Positions 34,017 through 45,779 are shown, numbered from the stretch's first letter. The stretch: 47,259 bases of DNA from Candidatus Ferrigenium bremense (GCA_019449635.1 JAGRPI010000040.1:1-47259); one strand, 5' to 3'. The notes: a model not told the origin generated them from the sequence alone. Program-made: numbers and translations.

Positions 34017-35020
34017 GCCGCCAATTCCTCAACGTATTGCAGCTGCGCTCCGCGCTGCGCCTGTTGTGCAAAAAAATCATCCACCGCCGCCAACTGTCCG
34101 GCGGGACTTTCCAATTGATTCATCCGGTGACGGAACTGCGCCGAACCGGCCAGCCCTTTGGTGTACCAGGAGATGTGTTTGCGCGCCACGCGCAGTCCGG
34201 TATGTTCGCCGTAAAGGCCGTACAGATCCTGCATATGCGCCAGCAGTGTGAGATGAATCTCGCCGGTTTGCGGCGCGGGCAGATGTGCGCCGGTTTTCAG
34301 GAAATAGTCGATCTCGCGGAACAGCCACGGGCGGCCTTGCGCCGCACGGCCGATCATCACGGCATCCGCACCGGTATATTCCAGCACATGCTTGGCCTTT
34401 TCCGGCGTGGTGATGTCGCCATTGGCGATGATGGGGAGGTTCACGCAGGCCTTCACTGCCGCAATGGTGTCGTACTCGGCCTCGCCGGTATAGGCGCAGG
34501 CCCGGGTGCGGCCATGGATCGCCAATGCCTGGATGCCGGCAGACTCGGCAATTTTGGCGATGCGTATCGCGTTGCGGTTCTGCTTGTCCCAGCCGGTGCG
34601 AATCTTCAGCGTGACCGGCACATTCACCGCGCCGACCACCGCTTCCAGCAATTGGACGACCAACGGTTCATTCTGCAGCAATGCGGAACCGGCCATCACG
34701 TTGCAGATCTTCTTGGCCGGGCAACCCATGTTGATATCGATGATCTGCGCGCCGCGATCCACATAGTATTTAGCGGCTTGCGCCAGCATTCTGGCATCTG
34801 CGCCGACGATCTGTACCGAGACCGGCCCGGCCTCACCTTCGTGGTTGGCACGCCGTTTGGTCTTTTCCGAGCCATACAGCAGCGAATTGGACGCCACCAT
34901 CTCGCTCACCGCCATGCCCGCACCCATGCGTTTGCATAACATGCGGAAAGGACGGTCGGTTACCCCTGCCATAGGGGCAACGATGAGATTGTTTTTGAGC
35001 TGGTAGGGGCCGATGCGCAT
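34013..35020 (-). CDS. dusB: tRNA-dihydrouridine synthase DusB
   Basis: FMN enzyme that reduces uridines in the tRNA D-loop. The 335-residue protein starts MRIGPYQLKNNLIVAPMAGVTDRPFRMLCKRMGAGMAVSEM. It has the catalytic-cysteine motif INMGCPAKKICNVMAGSALL, KIRTGWDK, IHGRTRACAYTGEAEYD and IIANGDITTPEKA, typical of DusB. It overlaps fis by four bases and is probably the first gene of the dusB-fis unit. Confidence 0.96.
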   Translation of the reverse strand: MRIGPYQLKNNLIVAPMAGVTDRPFRMLCKRMGAGMAVSEMVASNSLLYGSEKTKRRANHEGEAGPVSVQIVGADARMLAQAAKYYVDRGAQIIDINMGCPAKKICNVMAGSALLQNEPLVVQLLEAVVGAVNVPVTLKIRTGWDKQNRNAIRIAKIAESAGIQALAIHGRTRACAYTGEAEYDTIAAVKACVNLPIIANGDITTPEKAKHVLEYTGADAVMIGRAAQGRPWLFREIDYFLKTGAHLPAPQTGEIHLTLLAHMQDLYGLYGEHTGLRVARKHISWYTKGLAGSAQFRHRMNQLESPAGQLAAVDDFFAQQAQRGAQLQYVEELAA

Positions 35021-35349
35021 GATGGTTTTTCGCGAGGGGTGCGATTATAAATGAAACTTGATGCCATGCTATGATTGCTTCCATGAATTTTTGAAATCAC
35101 GATTGCCGACCGCTGGCTGGCGGAAGCCGGTTTGGCCGTTGTACCAGAGCATAACGGGTTGCAGCCAGCGTGAACGAAAATGCAGGGGAATCCTCTACAT
35201 CTCGCGGGTGATCGCTAATAGCTGGAAGCTTTTTCGATTTGACGGCGCGCTGTACCTGCCCGTACGCATCCAGGCTCGAATGCCGCCAATCGCATGAAAC
35301 CTATAAAATTACCGATACAACACGCCTTCAATTAACCAAAGAGAACATT
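35021..35349. other. 329-bp spacer between divergent dusB and dsbC
   Basis: No gene is supported. The stretch should hold promoters for both divergent genes but none is convincing. A short open frame (around 35096-35170, translating to ITIADRWLAEAGLAVVPEHN) has coding-like composition but no usable start, so it may be a remnant of a lost gene. The sequence nearest dsbC is AT rich. Confidence 0.5.
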
Positions 35350-36099
35350 ATGAAAAATTTCCCCGCCCTGACCCTTCTGCTTCGCTCAGGACTAAAGGCC
35401 TTACGGAGGTGGCTTGCCCTGTTTTTATTCGCATTTTTGGCTTCTGCACAAGCCGGAGAGAACGAAATCCGCCAGTCGCTGCAAAGCAGGTTTCCCAACA
35501 TCGGCAAGCTCGAACATATCGTCAAAACGCCCTATGCCGGGCTTTATGAGGTAATCGTCAACGATCAGCTTTTATATACCGATGCGCAAGGGCAATATCT
35601 GTTCGATGGCAGCGTGATCGAGGTAAAAAGCCGCCGTGATATGACGGAAGAGCGCCGCCGCCAATTGTTTGCCCTAGAATTCGACAAGCTGCCGCTCGAC
35701 CTCGCGGTGAAGAAAGTAAAGGGCAGTGGCAAACGCAAGATGGCCTATTTCAGCGATCCGAATTGCGGTTTTTGCAAACGTCTGGAGAAGGAATTAAGCA
35801 AGGTCGACGATGTCACTCTGTATCTGTTTCTGTACCCGATTTTCCAGGGTTCGGATGAGATCGTGCGCAATGTGTACTGTGCCAAAGATCCGGTCAAGGT
35901 ATGGGATGACCTGATGCTGAGCGGCATCAAGCCGGCCGGCGCATCTTGCAATACGCCCACCGACAAAGTGTTGGCGCTGGGCAAGAAGCTGCGCGTTAAC
36001 GGCACGCCAAACCTGATTTTTGGCGATGGGACGCAAGTTCCCGGATATCTGCCTGCCGAGGAATTGGAAAAACGCCTGGGTGAGGCCGGCAAAAAATAG
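35350..36099 (+). CDS. dsbC: Periplasmic thiol:disulfide interchange protein DsbC
   Basis: Disulfide isomerase acting in the periplasm. The 249-residue precursor has a signal peptide (WLALFLFAFLASAQAGENEI, cleavage near 35). A DsbC N-terminal dimerisation domain follows (RFPNIGKLEHIVKTPYAGLYEVIVNDQLLYTDAQGQYLFDG), then a thioredoxin-fold domain with CGFC at 139-142 and the conserved cis-Pro segment VNGTPNLIFGDG. Two further cysteines (VYCAKD, GASCNTP) match the structural disulfide of the family. The start was set at the ATG before the signal peptide; the frame is open upstream. DsbC could help mature the c-type cytochromes encoded further right, but that is only inference. Confidence 0.94.
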   Translation: MKNFPALTLLLRSGLKALRRWLALFLFAFLASAQAGENEIRQSLQSRFPNIGKLEHIVKTPYAGLYEVIVNDQLLYTDAQGQYLFDGSVIEVKSRRDMTEERRRQLFALEFDKLPLDLAVKKVKGSGKRKMAYFSDPNCGFCKRLEKELSKVDDVTLYLFLYPIFQGSDEIVRNVYCAKDPVKVWDDLMLSGIKPAGASCNTPTDKVLALGKKLRVNGTPNLIFGDGTQVPGYLPAEELEKRLGEAGKK

Positions 36100-36108
36100 G
36101 GAGTTTGC

Positions 36109-37062
36109 ATGAGTTCTGCAATCAATATCTCCCGGGATCTGCTTGCCCAGGCGATCGACCAGTCGCATGACGGCGTCACCATCGCCGATGCAAAGAAGCA
36201 GGGCTTCCCGCTGATTTATGTCAACAGGGGTTTTGAAAAGCTGACCGGTTACACGTCTGACGAAATCATCGGTGATAGTTATCGCATCCTGCAGGGAGCC
36301 GATACCGGGCAACCGGGGCTTGACATTGTCCGGGCGGCAGTCGCCAAAGGAGAGGGCTGCCTGGTCACATTGCGCAATTACCGCAAGGATGGCTCGATGT
36401 TCTGGAATGAGCTCAGCATTTCTCCGGTGCATGACACCGGCGGCAATTTGACGCATTACATCGGCATCCAGAAGGATGCGACTGCGCGTATCCTGCTCGA
36501 ACAGCACCTGCATCAGTCCAATCTTGATTTGCAGACGCTTAATCAGCAGTTGAATACGCTGGTTTACACCGATCATCTGGTTGGCCTCAGCAACCGCCGG
36601 CATTTCGATGAGCAGTTCACGAGCTTGTTTTCTACCGCGCAGCGCACCCATAGCGAACTGTCGGTGCTGATGATCGATTTCGACCATTTCAGGCAATTCA
36701 ACGAACGTTATGGGCGGTCAGCGGGCGATGAATGCCTGCGCATGGTGGGCGATTGCGTCGCCAAATCGTTTGCCCGCACGTCGGATTGTACGGCGCGCTA
36801 TGGCGGGGAAGAATTTGCCGTGGTGTCGTTAGCCGCGAATATCGAAGACCTGCGGCACCATGCGCAAAAGCTTTGCGAGCAGGTGCGCGCGCTCAATATT
36901 CCGGACAGCGACTCGTCATACGGTGTTGTAACCATCAGCGTCGGCGGCATCCATCGTCTGCCCGATCGGGAATCCACCGAGGCAGAGCTCATCAAGCTGG
37001 CCGATCAGGCATTGCTTGCCGCCAAGCGCAGCGGAGGCAACAGAGCTAATATCATCGCTTAG
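36109..37062 (+). CDS. LOV-like PAS / GGDEF diguanylate cyclase lacking the LOV adduct cysteine
   Basis: Predicted soluble c-di-GMP synthase of 317 residues. Residues about 10-125 form a PAS domain of the LOV subtype: PLIYVNRGFEKLTGYTSDEIIG, LQG (61-63), RNYRKDGSMFWNELSISPV and HYIGIQKD keep the flavin-contacting Asn90, Asn100 and Gln121. The usual GRNCRFLQG is GDSYRILQG here, so the photoactive cysteine is replaced by Tyr58. A short helical linker leads to a GGDEF domain (about 150-315) with an intact GGEEF active site (232-236) and a product-inhibition RxxD site (RTSD, 223-226). It starts nine bases after dsbC with GGGAG upstream and is probably co-transcribed with it. Confidence 0.92.
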   Translation: MSSAINISRDLLAQAIDQSHDGVTIADAKKQGFPLIYVNRGFEKLTGYTSDEIIGDSYRILQGADTGQPGLDIVRAAVAKGEGCLVTLRNYRKDGSMFWNELSISPVHDTGGNLTHYIGIQKDATARILLEQHLHQSNLDLQTLNQQLNTLVYTDHLVGLSNRRHFDEQFTSLFSTAQRTHSELSVLMIDFDHFRQFNERYGRSAGDECLRMVGDCVAKSFARTSDCTARYGGEEFAVVSLAANIEDLRHHAQKLCEQVRALNIPDSDSSYGVVTISVGGIHRLPDRESTEAELIKLADQALLAAKRSGGNRANIIA

Positions 37063-37099
37063 CCCATTATTCATTTCTCGTGACGGTGACAACGCTGCT

Positions 37100-38290
37100 T
37101 TACGGGCCGAGCACAGGCTCCGCACCTTTGGGGAATAACACCCACATCTGACCGCCCTGTTTCATGCGCCCCGCCTGCACACCCGCCTGCTCGCCGAAGC
37201 CCCAGAAAAAATCGGCGCGCACCGCGCCCTTGATCGCGCCGCCGGTGTCCTGCGCCAGCACCAGACGATTCAGCGGCTCGGCGGTATTCGGGTAAGTGGT
37301 CGCGAGGAATACCGGTGCGCCTAGCGGGATGGTGCGCGGGTCCACCGCGATGCTGTAGGTCTCGGTCAGCGGCACGCCCAATGCGCCCAATGGCGCGGAC
37401 AGTCCATTCGGCAATTCGCGGAAGAATACATAGCTGGGGTTTTGCGCCAGCAGCGCAGGGAGCTTTTCCGGATAGCGTTCCGCCCAATCCTTGATACCCT
37501 GCATCGAGGCCTCCTCGATCTTGAGTTCGCCCATTTCAACCAGCTTCTTGCCGATGGAAACATACGGATGGCCGTTCTGCTCGGCGTAGCCGACTTTCAC
37601 CAGGCTGCCGTCCGGCAATGCGATGCGCCCCGAGCCCTGGATTTGCAGGAAGAACAGCTCCAGCGCGTTATCCGCCCAGAATAACTCGCGTCCTTGCAGC
37701 ACAGCCTTGCCTGCCTCGATTTCGGCGCGATTGTAATAAGGCACGACGCGCTTGCCTTGCAGCCGCCCGCGCAAACGCAGGTCTTTCAGTTGCGGATAGG
37801 CCTCGCCCAGGTCGATGGTCAGCAAATCTTCCGGCACGGCATACAGCGGATAGCGGAAACGCTCAGTTTTGATGCGGCTGCCGGCCAGTTTCGGTTCGTA
37901 GTAACCGGTGATCAGTCCTTGTGAAGAGCCATCCGGATTGAACACCTGATAGGGGGCGAAGCCTTCCTCAAAAAACGCGTGCAACGCGGTGTTGTCCGGT
38001 TGCGCCAAGTCATTGGTGCGCGCGCATACCGTTTGCCAGCCGGGCTTGTTTTTCAATGCGCGGCAGCTTTGCAAAAAGGCCGTCCAGGCGGGCTGCAAAT
38101 CTATCGTTTGCCAGTCCGGCAGCATCTCCCATTTGCTTACTGCAAACGGTGCGACAGGAAGCGCAACAGGCGGTACAACCGGCGGGGGCGGCGCGACCGG
38201 CGGCTTGGGTGGTGCGGCACAGGCGGCAAGAAAAACCAGCGGAAGCAGGACGGCTTTGAATTGCACGTTGGCGGGAAATCTAACGGGCAT
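37100..38290 (-). CDS. mltA: Membrane-bound lytic murein transglycosylase A (MltA)
   Basis: Outer-membrane lipoprotein that cleaves peptidoglycan glycan strands. The 396-residue precursor has a lipoprotein signal ending LAAC (Cys24) and a Pro-rich linker (PPKPPVAPPPPVVPPVA). MltA and 3D domains follow: GLITGYYEPKLAGSR, FFLQIQGSGRIALPDGSLVKVGYA, SYVFFRELPNGLSAPLGALGVPLTETYSIAVDPR, and the C-terminal LVLAQDTGGAIKGAVRADFFWGFGEQAG with the catalytic-type Asp. The start at 38290 was chosen to place the signal peptide at the N-terminus; the 44 upstream in-frame codons are mostly a dispersed repeat. Confidence 0.94.
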   Translation of the reverse strand: MPVRFPANVQFKAVLLPLVFLAACAAPPKPPVAPPPPVVPPVALPVAPFAVSKWEMLPDWQTIDLQPAWTAFLQSCRALKNKPGWQTVCARTNDLAQPDNTALHAFFEEGFAPYQVFNPDGSSQGLITGYYEPKLAGSRIKTERFRYPLYAVPEDLLTIDLGEAYPQLKDLRLRGRLQGKRVVPYYNRAEIEAGKAVLQGRELFWADNALELFFLQIQGSGRIALPDGSLVKVGYAEQNGHPYVSIGKKLVEMGELKIEEASMQGIKDWAERYPEKLPALLAQNPSYVFFRELPNGLSAPLGALGVPLTETYSIAVDPRTIPLGAPVFLATTYPNTAEPLNRLVLAQDTGGAIKGAVRADFFWGFGEQAGVQAGRMKQGGQMWVLFPKGAEPVLGP

Positions 38291-38330
38291 AGCGGGAATG
38301 CTGCCTCTAATTATGAAACCTGCCCTGCCC

Positions 38331-38400
38331 GTTCCCCTCTCCCCAACCCTCTCCCGCAAGCGGGCGAGGGAGCGAGCGAATCGCTGCGCGAGTTTCACAT
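38331..38400. repeat. Dispersed ~70-bp repeat (CCCTCTCCCC type) between apaG and mltA
   Basis: Reads CCCCTCTCCCCAACCCTCTC, then a CCCGCAAGCGGG palindrome, then GCGAGGG and GCGAATCGCTGCGCGAGTTT. The same unit, interrupted by a REP-like element, is embedded in tsaD (46121-46167 and 46228-46250). In its readable frame it encodes a P-Q-A-G-E-G type peptide. It starts at the stop codon of apaG and lies in the mltA leader. Confidence 0.85.
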
Positions 38401-38783
38401 CAGTGCAGGACACGCGGCACACTCAATACAAATTGTGGGATCTCGACATCGAACTGCGTGCCGTCGTCGGCATGCATCCGGTAGCTGCCACGCATCGTGC
38501 CGACCTGCGTGGTCAACACCGTGCCGCTGGTGTATTCAAAACTCTGGTTCGGTTTGAACAATGGCTGCTCGCCCACCACCCCCTGCCCGCGCACTTCCTG
38601 AACGTGGTTATTGGCATCGGTGATGATCCAGTGACGGCTGATGAGTCTGGCGGCGATACTGCCGAGATTGGTGATGTTGATGGTATAGGAGAATACGAAG
38701 CGATTGCCTGCTTCATCGGATTGATCCGGCAGGTAGTTTACCTGTGTCTGTACGATGAAACCATGCGGGTTGCTTTTTTCCAT
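38400..38783 (-). CDS. apaG: ApaG (DUF525) domain protein
   Basis: Small beta-sandwich protein of unclear biochemical role, associated with Co2+/Mg2+ efflux and Ap4A metabolism phenotypes in enterobacteria. The 127-residue protein aligns end to end with ApaG: FVFSYTINITNLGSIAARLISRHWIITDANN, EVRGQGVVGEQPLFKPNQSFEYTSGTVLTTQVGTMRGSYRMHADDG and FVLSVPRVLH. The start at 38783 (MEKSNPHGFIVQTQVNYL) fits the family; an ATG three codons earlier is an alternative. An 8-bp inverted repeat (38808-38836) precedes it. A dispersed repeat follows its stop directly. Confidence 0.94.
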   Translation of the reverse strand: MEKSNPHGFIVQTQVNYLPDQSDEAGNRFVFSYTINITNLGSIAARLISRHWIITDANNHVQEVRGQGVVGEQPLFKPNQSFEYTSGTVLTTQVGTMRGSYRMHADDGTQFDVEIPQFVLSVPRVLH

Positions 38784-38868
38784 GCGCGGCATTTGAACCG
38801 ATTTTTCCTTACCCCGCAAGATGAGACAGGGGTAAGCCTGAAAATTCATTTTGCAGGATGGCGCACTG

Positions 38869-41124
38869 TTAGAAAGAGAAATCCACTTCTGCGGTCACAT
38901 TGCGGCCAGGCAGCAGAAAATATGAGTAGGCTTTTTTATCCAGCAGGTTATTTACCGCAATCGCCCATTTTACCGTCCTGGTGAACGCATAGCCGAGCTT
39001 GGCGTTCACCATAGTGTGCGCGTCATAGCTGCCCGGCACGCCTTCCACTATGTCAGTATTCTGTGCGGTCCAGAAAATATGGCTAACGTAGCGCATATTC
39101 AGCGTGCCGGACCATGCCCCCTGCTGCGCGGTCAGCCCGATACCGGCGATATTTCTGGGGGCATCGGTCAGCCGCTTGCCGACGCTCAAGGGGTCGGTTA
39201 CGTTTTCCAGTATTTTGGAGTCGATATAAGCATAGTTGGCATCCAGTTCCAACCACTTAGTTAACTTTGTCGCGGCTCCCAGTTCGATTCCTTGCACCTT
39301 CGCTTTCCCGGCATTGATGCGGACCGATTGTTTTAAAGCGGGCGGAGCAGGATCGGGAAGAATTTGTTTTATATAGATCAAATTGCTCAGCCGTGTATCG
39401 TAGTAGGTGGCGGTAACCTTGGTGTTTTCCGTGAAGCGGAATTCGCCGCCCACCTCCCATGTGGTGCCGCGTTCGGGCTGGAGGTTGGTATCGCCGGTAG
39501 TCGTCCGGCCTCTGCTGGTCGATGAGGTGTACAGATCCTGATTGGTTGGCGCGCGGAAAGATTTTCCGAAAGATGCGCGCAATGTCGTCGCTTCAACCGG
39601 CTTGTATATCGCAGATACCTTGGGACTGAATGCGGAGACGCTGCGCGTCGGATAAAGCGTGGAGCCGAGCGGCGCAACGACAGAAAAGTTATCGCCTATG
39701 GTTTCCCAGTCATCCCACCGCCCGCCCAGATAAACCTTGAGCGCATCCGTTGCGCTGATCTCGTCCTGCGCAAAAACGGAAATCGTCGTCGAATGGCCGT
39801 TGTAGCCGCTGTTCACGGCAGTTTTGGAGCCCGGATTGCGCCAGTTGGATAACGCATAAATTTGCTGATTCACCGAGTCCTTGTGCAGCGCCAGTCCGGT
39901 CACCAACGTGTGCCGGGAGCCGACCGGAAAGGTCAACTGGACCATACCGTCGAGGCCGTCGTTCGGTGTATCCGATAGCGTTCCCGTGCCGGCGTTCCAG
40001 GTGGCGGTGGCACCTGCCAGCGTAAAGTTATAGGTGCGCTTGATCTTTGCGAGGTCGGCTTTCAACAGATAACCGTTGCCGACGGTACCGTCATAGCCGA
40101 CAAAATAACGGGTTGCGCCCTCATGTAGCGGCAGGAACGAGAAAAGGGTGAAGTCGGAATTCGCCAGGACGACGCGCTGTCCGTTGATGCCGAGTGTCCC
40201 GCTTGAAACGGGTGCGCCGGTAGCGGTATTTCTGAGATAGGTGTTGAACTGGGTGTAATCCTGCCTGGTTTCCTGATGGTTGACACCGGCATAAATCTTG
40301 TCGCTGGCATTCAGGTCATAAAACAGCTTGGCGGTCGTATTGGTCGCATTCCACGGTGTGGCTCCCAAGTCTCCCACCAGATGGGCCGGGGTGCCCTCCC
40401 TGGTGGTGATCGCCTGCGCACCTGTGACAGGCGTGCCCGCTACCCCTGCTACTGGAGTTTTGACGACAAAATCGTTCACATAACTGTCGCGGTTCTGGTG
40501 GCCGAGTCCGGCCACCAGGCCCAGTCCGTTATCCATCTTGTCGCGGAAATAAATGCTGGCATCCTCGCCGCTGGCATCGCTCCAGCCTTTCTTGATCTTA
40601 GCGGTGAACTCGCGCTTATCCGGCTGTTTGGTGATGATGTTGACTACCCCGCCGATGGCGTTGCTGCCATACAGCGAAGAAAACGCGCCGGGCACGACCT
40701 CGACGCGGGCGATGTCTTCGATAAACGGGATCCGCCAGTTCACTTTACCGGAGCTGGCGTCCTGAATGGGCTGTCCATCGAGCAGGATGAGCGTTTTGGT
40801 TTGATCGATTCCGCGCAGCGACATGCCGCTCGTTCCTATGGTGCCCTGCGACTGGCCGAGCGCGCCGCCGCGCAAATAGAGGCTGGGCACCTGGTCGAGC
40901 ACATCGCCGAGGCGCGAGGCATTTTTTGTCTCAATATTTTTGGCATTGACCACCGTCACGGCGGCAGGCGCATCGGAAAGCGTAGCGCTGGTCCTGGTCG
41001 CCGTCACCACCACTTCGCCCAACTCCATGGCGTCAACACTCTCCGCTGCGTCCGCCGCATTGGCCAGGCTGCAAATGCAGCCTAACATTGACAACAAACG
41101 TACTTTGTTTAACCGAATTTTCAT
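38869..41124 (-). CDS. TonB-dependent outer-membrane receptor
   Basis: Outer-membrane active transporter. The 751-residue precursor has a signal peptide (VRLLSMLGCICSLANAADA), a TonB-box-like start (MELGEVVVTATRT at about 32-44), and a plug domain (about 50-160: DAPAAVTVVNAKNIETKNASRLGDVLDQVPSLYLRG, SLRGIDQTKTLILLDGQPI, RVEVVPGAFSSLYGSNAIGGVVNIITK). A 22-strand-type barrel follows and ends AEVDFSF. The general form is that of ferric-siderophore or cobalamin receptors; the substrate is not readable from sequence. No riboswitch or Fur box was recognised upstream. A terminator separates it from the nirS gene preceding it on the same strand. Confidence 0.93.
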   Translation of the reverse strand: MKIRLNKVRLLSMLGCICSLANAADAAESVDAMELGEVVVTATRTSATLSDAPAAVTVVNAKNIETKNASRLGDVLDQVPSLYLRGGALGQSQGTIGTSGMSLRGIDQTKTLILLDGQPIQDASSGKVNWRIPFIEDIARVEVVPGAFSSLYGSNAIGGVVNIITKQPDKREFTAKIKKGWSDASGEDASIYFRDKMDNGLGLVAGLGHQNRDSYVNDFVVKTPVAGVAGTPVTGAQAITTREGTPAHLVGDLGATPWNATNTTAKLFYDLNASDKIYAGVNHQETRQDYTQFNTYLRNTATGAPVSSGTLGINGQRVVLANSDFTLFSFLPLHEGATRYFVGYDGTVGNGYLLKADLAKIKRTYNFTLAGATATWNAGTGTLSDTPNDGLDGMVQLTFPVGSRHTLVTGLALHKDSVNQQIYALSNWRNPGSKTAVNSGYNGHSTTISVFAQDEISATDALKVYLGGRWDDWETIGDNFSVVAPLGSTLYPTRSVSAFSPKVSAIYKPVEATTLRASFGKSFRAPTNQDLYTSSTSRGRTTTGDTNLQPERGTTWEVGGEFRFTENTKVTATYYDTRLSNLIYIKQILPDPAPPALKQSVRINAGKAKVQGIELGAATKLTKWLELDANYAYIDSKILENVTDPLSVGKRLTDAPRNIAGIGLTAQQGAWSGTLNMRYVSHIFWTAQNTDIVEGVPGSYDAHTMVNAKLGYAFTRTVKWAIAVNNLLDKKAYSYFLLPGRNVTAEVDFSF

Positions 41125-41157
41125 TATGCTTCTCTATGGATTTATTGGTGAAGCAAA

Positions 41158-41179
41158 AAGGGCGGGTCGCCCCGCCCTT
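41158..41179 (-). terminator. Intrinsic terminator after the first nirS
   Basis: A 9-bp perfect stem AAGGGCGGG/CCCGCCCTT with a 4-base loop is followed, on the minus strand, by a run of Ts (CCCTTTTTGC). It lies about 90 bp after the nirS stop and before the TonB receptor start. A nearly identical hairpin follows the second nirS. Confidence 0.9.
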
Positions 41180-41270
41180 CAAATATACGCTTTCCCAACA
41201 AGATTCTTTGCAATCCGCCATTCCGGCAAGGAACACCGGAATGACGAGATCGGAATTTACTGAAAATTTC

Positions 41271-42998
<1,728 letters not shown>

Positions 42999-43081
42999 TT
43001 ACCAAACCAGCCGGCGAAGCACAGCGAAGCGGAATTCAAATAAAGCCCAAGAATAACTTTTATACCTCAGGCTCGATGGAT

Positions 43082-43087
43082 ACTATA
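43082..43087 (-). promoter_or_regulatory. Candidate -10 element for the first nirS
   Basis: TATAGT on the minus strand (5/6 to consensus) has no recognisable -35 at 17 bp. A palindrome centred about 42 bp upstream of the predicted start point (43110-43124) sits where a class II activator would bind. This would make the promoter activator-dependent. The leader to the start codon would be about 150 nt. Confidence 0.4.
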
Positions 43088-43109
43088 GATAAAAATTCCC
43101 ACATGGAAT

Positions 43110-43139
43110 GCGACATGATGTCGCGCGGCGATTTGTCGC
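43110..43139 (-). promoter_or_regulatory. Tandem 15-bp palindromic operators upstream of the first nirS
   Basis: GCGACATGATGTCGC (43110-43124) is a perfect 7-1-7 palindrome. It directly abuts an imperfect sister, GCGGCGATTTGTCGC (43125-43139). The same 30-bp arrangement recurs at 43544-43573. Position relative to the TATAGT at 43082 suits an activator site. The regulator is unknown; it does not match the FNR/DNR consensus (TTGAT-N4-ATCAA). Confidence 0.6.
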
Positions 43140-43202
43140 ACCCGTTATTTCGAGCGACTCTGAGGCGACTATGATCTCGCGGCGAATCGGATGTTGTCGT
43201 TA

Positions 43203-43364
43203 TTATGAAAATGGGTGGGCCGCCTTGCCGGTTTCCTTTGAGGGTTCGGTTTTTGTTTCGCTGGAATCTGTTACGCCAGCTTCCTTCGCGGGTACTTTGC
43301 GAGAGGGGCGGAGAGTTTCCGAGAGCGACTTGAAGAGCTTGCTTTCTTTTAGTTTGGCAAACAT
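43203..43364 (-). CDS. Small basic/hydrophilic protein of unknown function (53 aa)
   Basis: Unrecognised gene, reported because it has a strong AAGGAAAGGAG site ending about nine bases before the ATG, and duplicated operators about 180 bp upstream like those before nirS. The product begins MFAKLKESKLFKSLSETLRP, is Lys/Ser/Glu/Thr rich, has no membrane segment or cysteine, and ends KAAHPFS. The first 20 residues could form an amphipathic helix. It is too short for motif assignment. It lies between the two nirS genes on the same strand, and the shared operators suggest co-regulation with nitrite reduction. It could also be a chance frame. Confidence 0.5.
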   Translation of the reverse strand: MFAKLKESKLFKSLSETLRPSRKVPAKEAGVTDSSETKTEPSKETGKAAHPFS

Positions 43365-43543
43365 GTTTTTTCTCCTTTCCTTGATGGTTGTCTAAATCGG
43401 CTAGATGCCAAAAGTCCGCCTCATGTCCCCGGCGAATTTTGAAGTGTCGATCAGGAGAGGACACATCACACACTCATGTTGGAAACAATGATGCGGCACT
43501 TTTGGCAAGGCTGATTGTTCATCAGGAAAATCTGTTTGGGAAT

Positions 43544-43573
43544 GTGACATGATGTCGCGCGACAATTTGTCGC
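43544..43573 (-). promoter_or_regulatory. Second copy of the tandem 15-bp palindromic operators
   Basis: GTGACATGATGTCGC (43544-43558) abuts GCGACAATTTGTCGC (43559-43573), the latter a perfect 7-1-7 palindrome. The 30-bp block matches the one at 43110-43139 at most positions, in the same orientation. It lies about 180 bp upstream of the 53-codon gene. A smaller palindrome CTGAT-N5-ATCAG (43511-43525) lies between. Confidence 0.6.
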
Positions 43574-43659
43574 GCCGATCAATTTGAATCTGCGGCGTAA
43601 TTCCGGGAACGGCTGGAGGGGGATGCCTTGCATCTTCTGCAGTGGTGTCGATTGAAAAT

Positions 43660-43686
43660 AAAAGGGCGGGTCAACCCCGCCCTTTT
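43660..43686 (-). terminator. Intrinsic terminator after the second nirS
   Basis: An 11-bp perfect stem AAAAGGGCGGG/CCCGCCCTTTT (43660-43670 with 43676-43686) has a 5-base loop. Minus-strand transcripts end in TTTTATTTTC. It is located about 90 bp after the nirS stop, as with the similar hairpin after the first copy. Confidence 0.92.
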
Positions 43687-43773
43687 GTGTTTTCTAGTGC
43701 GAACTCCTCTAATTAGTAACCTCGGTGGGACACGCCGGAGTGATGAGACCGGGAATTCAATTCACCAAGAGCC

Positions 43774-45779
<2,006 letters not shown>

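Noticed and set aside
33962-34939. 325-residue open frame opposite dusB
   Set aside because: Antisense to dusB and fis, both with full family motifs.
38808-38836. Perfect 8-bp inverted repeat CTTACCCC/GGGGTAAG considered as a terminator of the TonB receptor gene
   Set aside because: The 13-base loop and the absence of a U-tract make termination unlikely; it may instead affect apaG translation, but nothing supports that.
43060-43473. 137-residue minus-strand open frame between the nirS genes
   Set aside because: It overlaps the better-supported 53-codon gene in another frame, runs across the operator block and lacks a ribosome-binding site.
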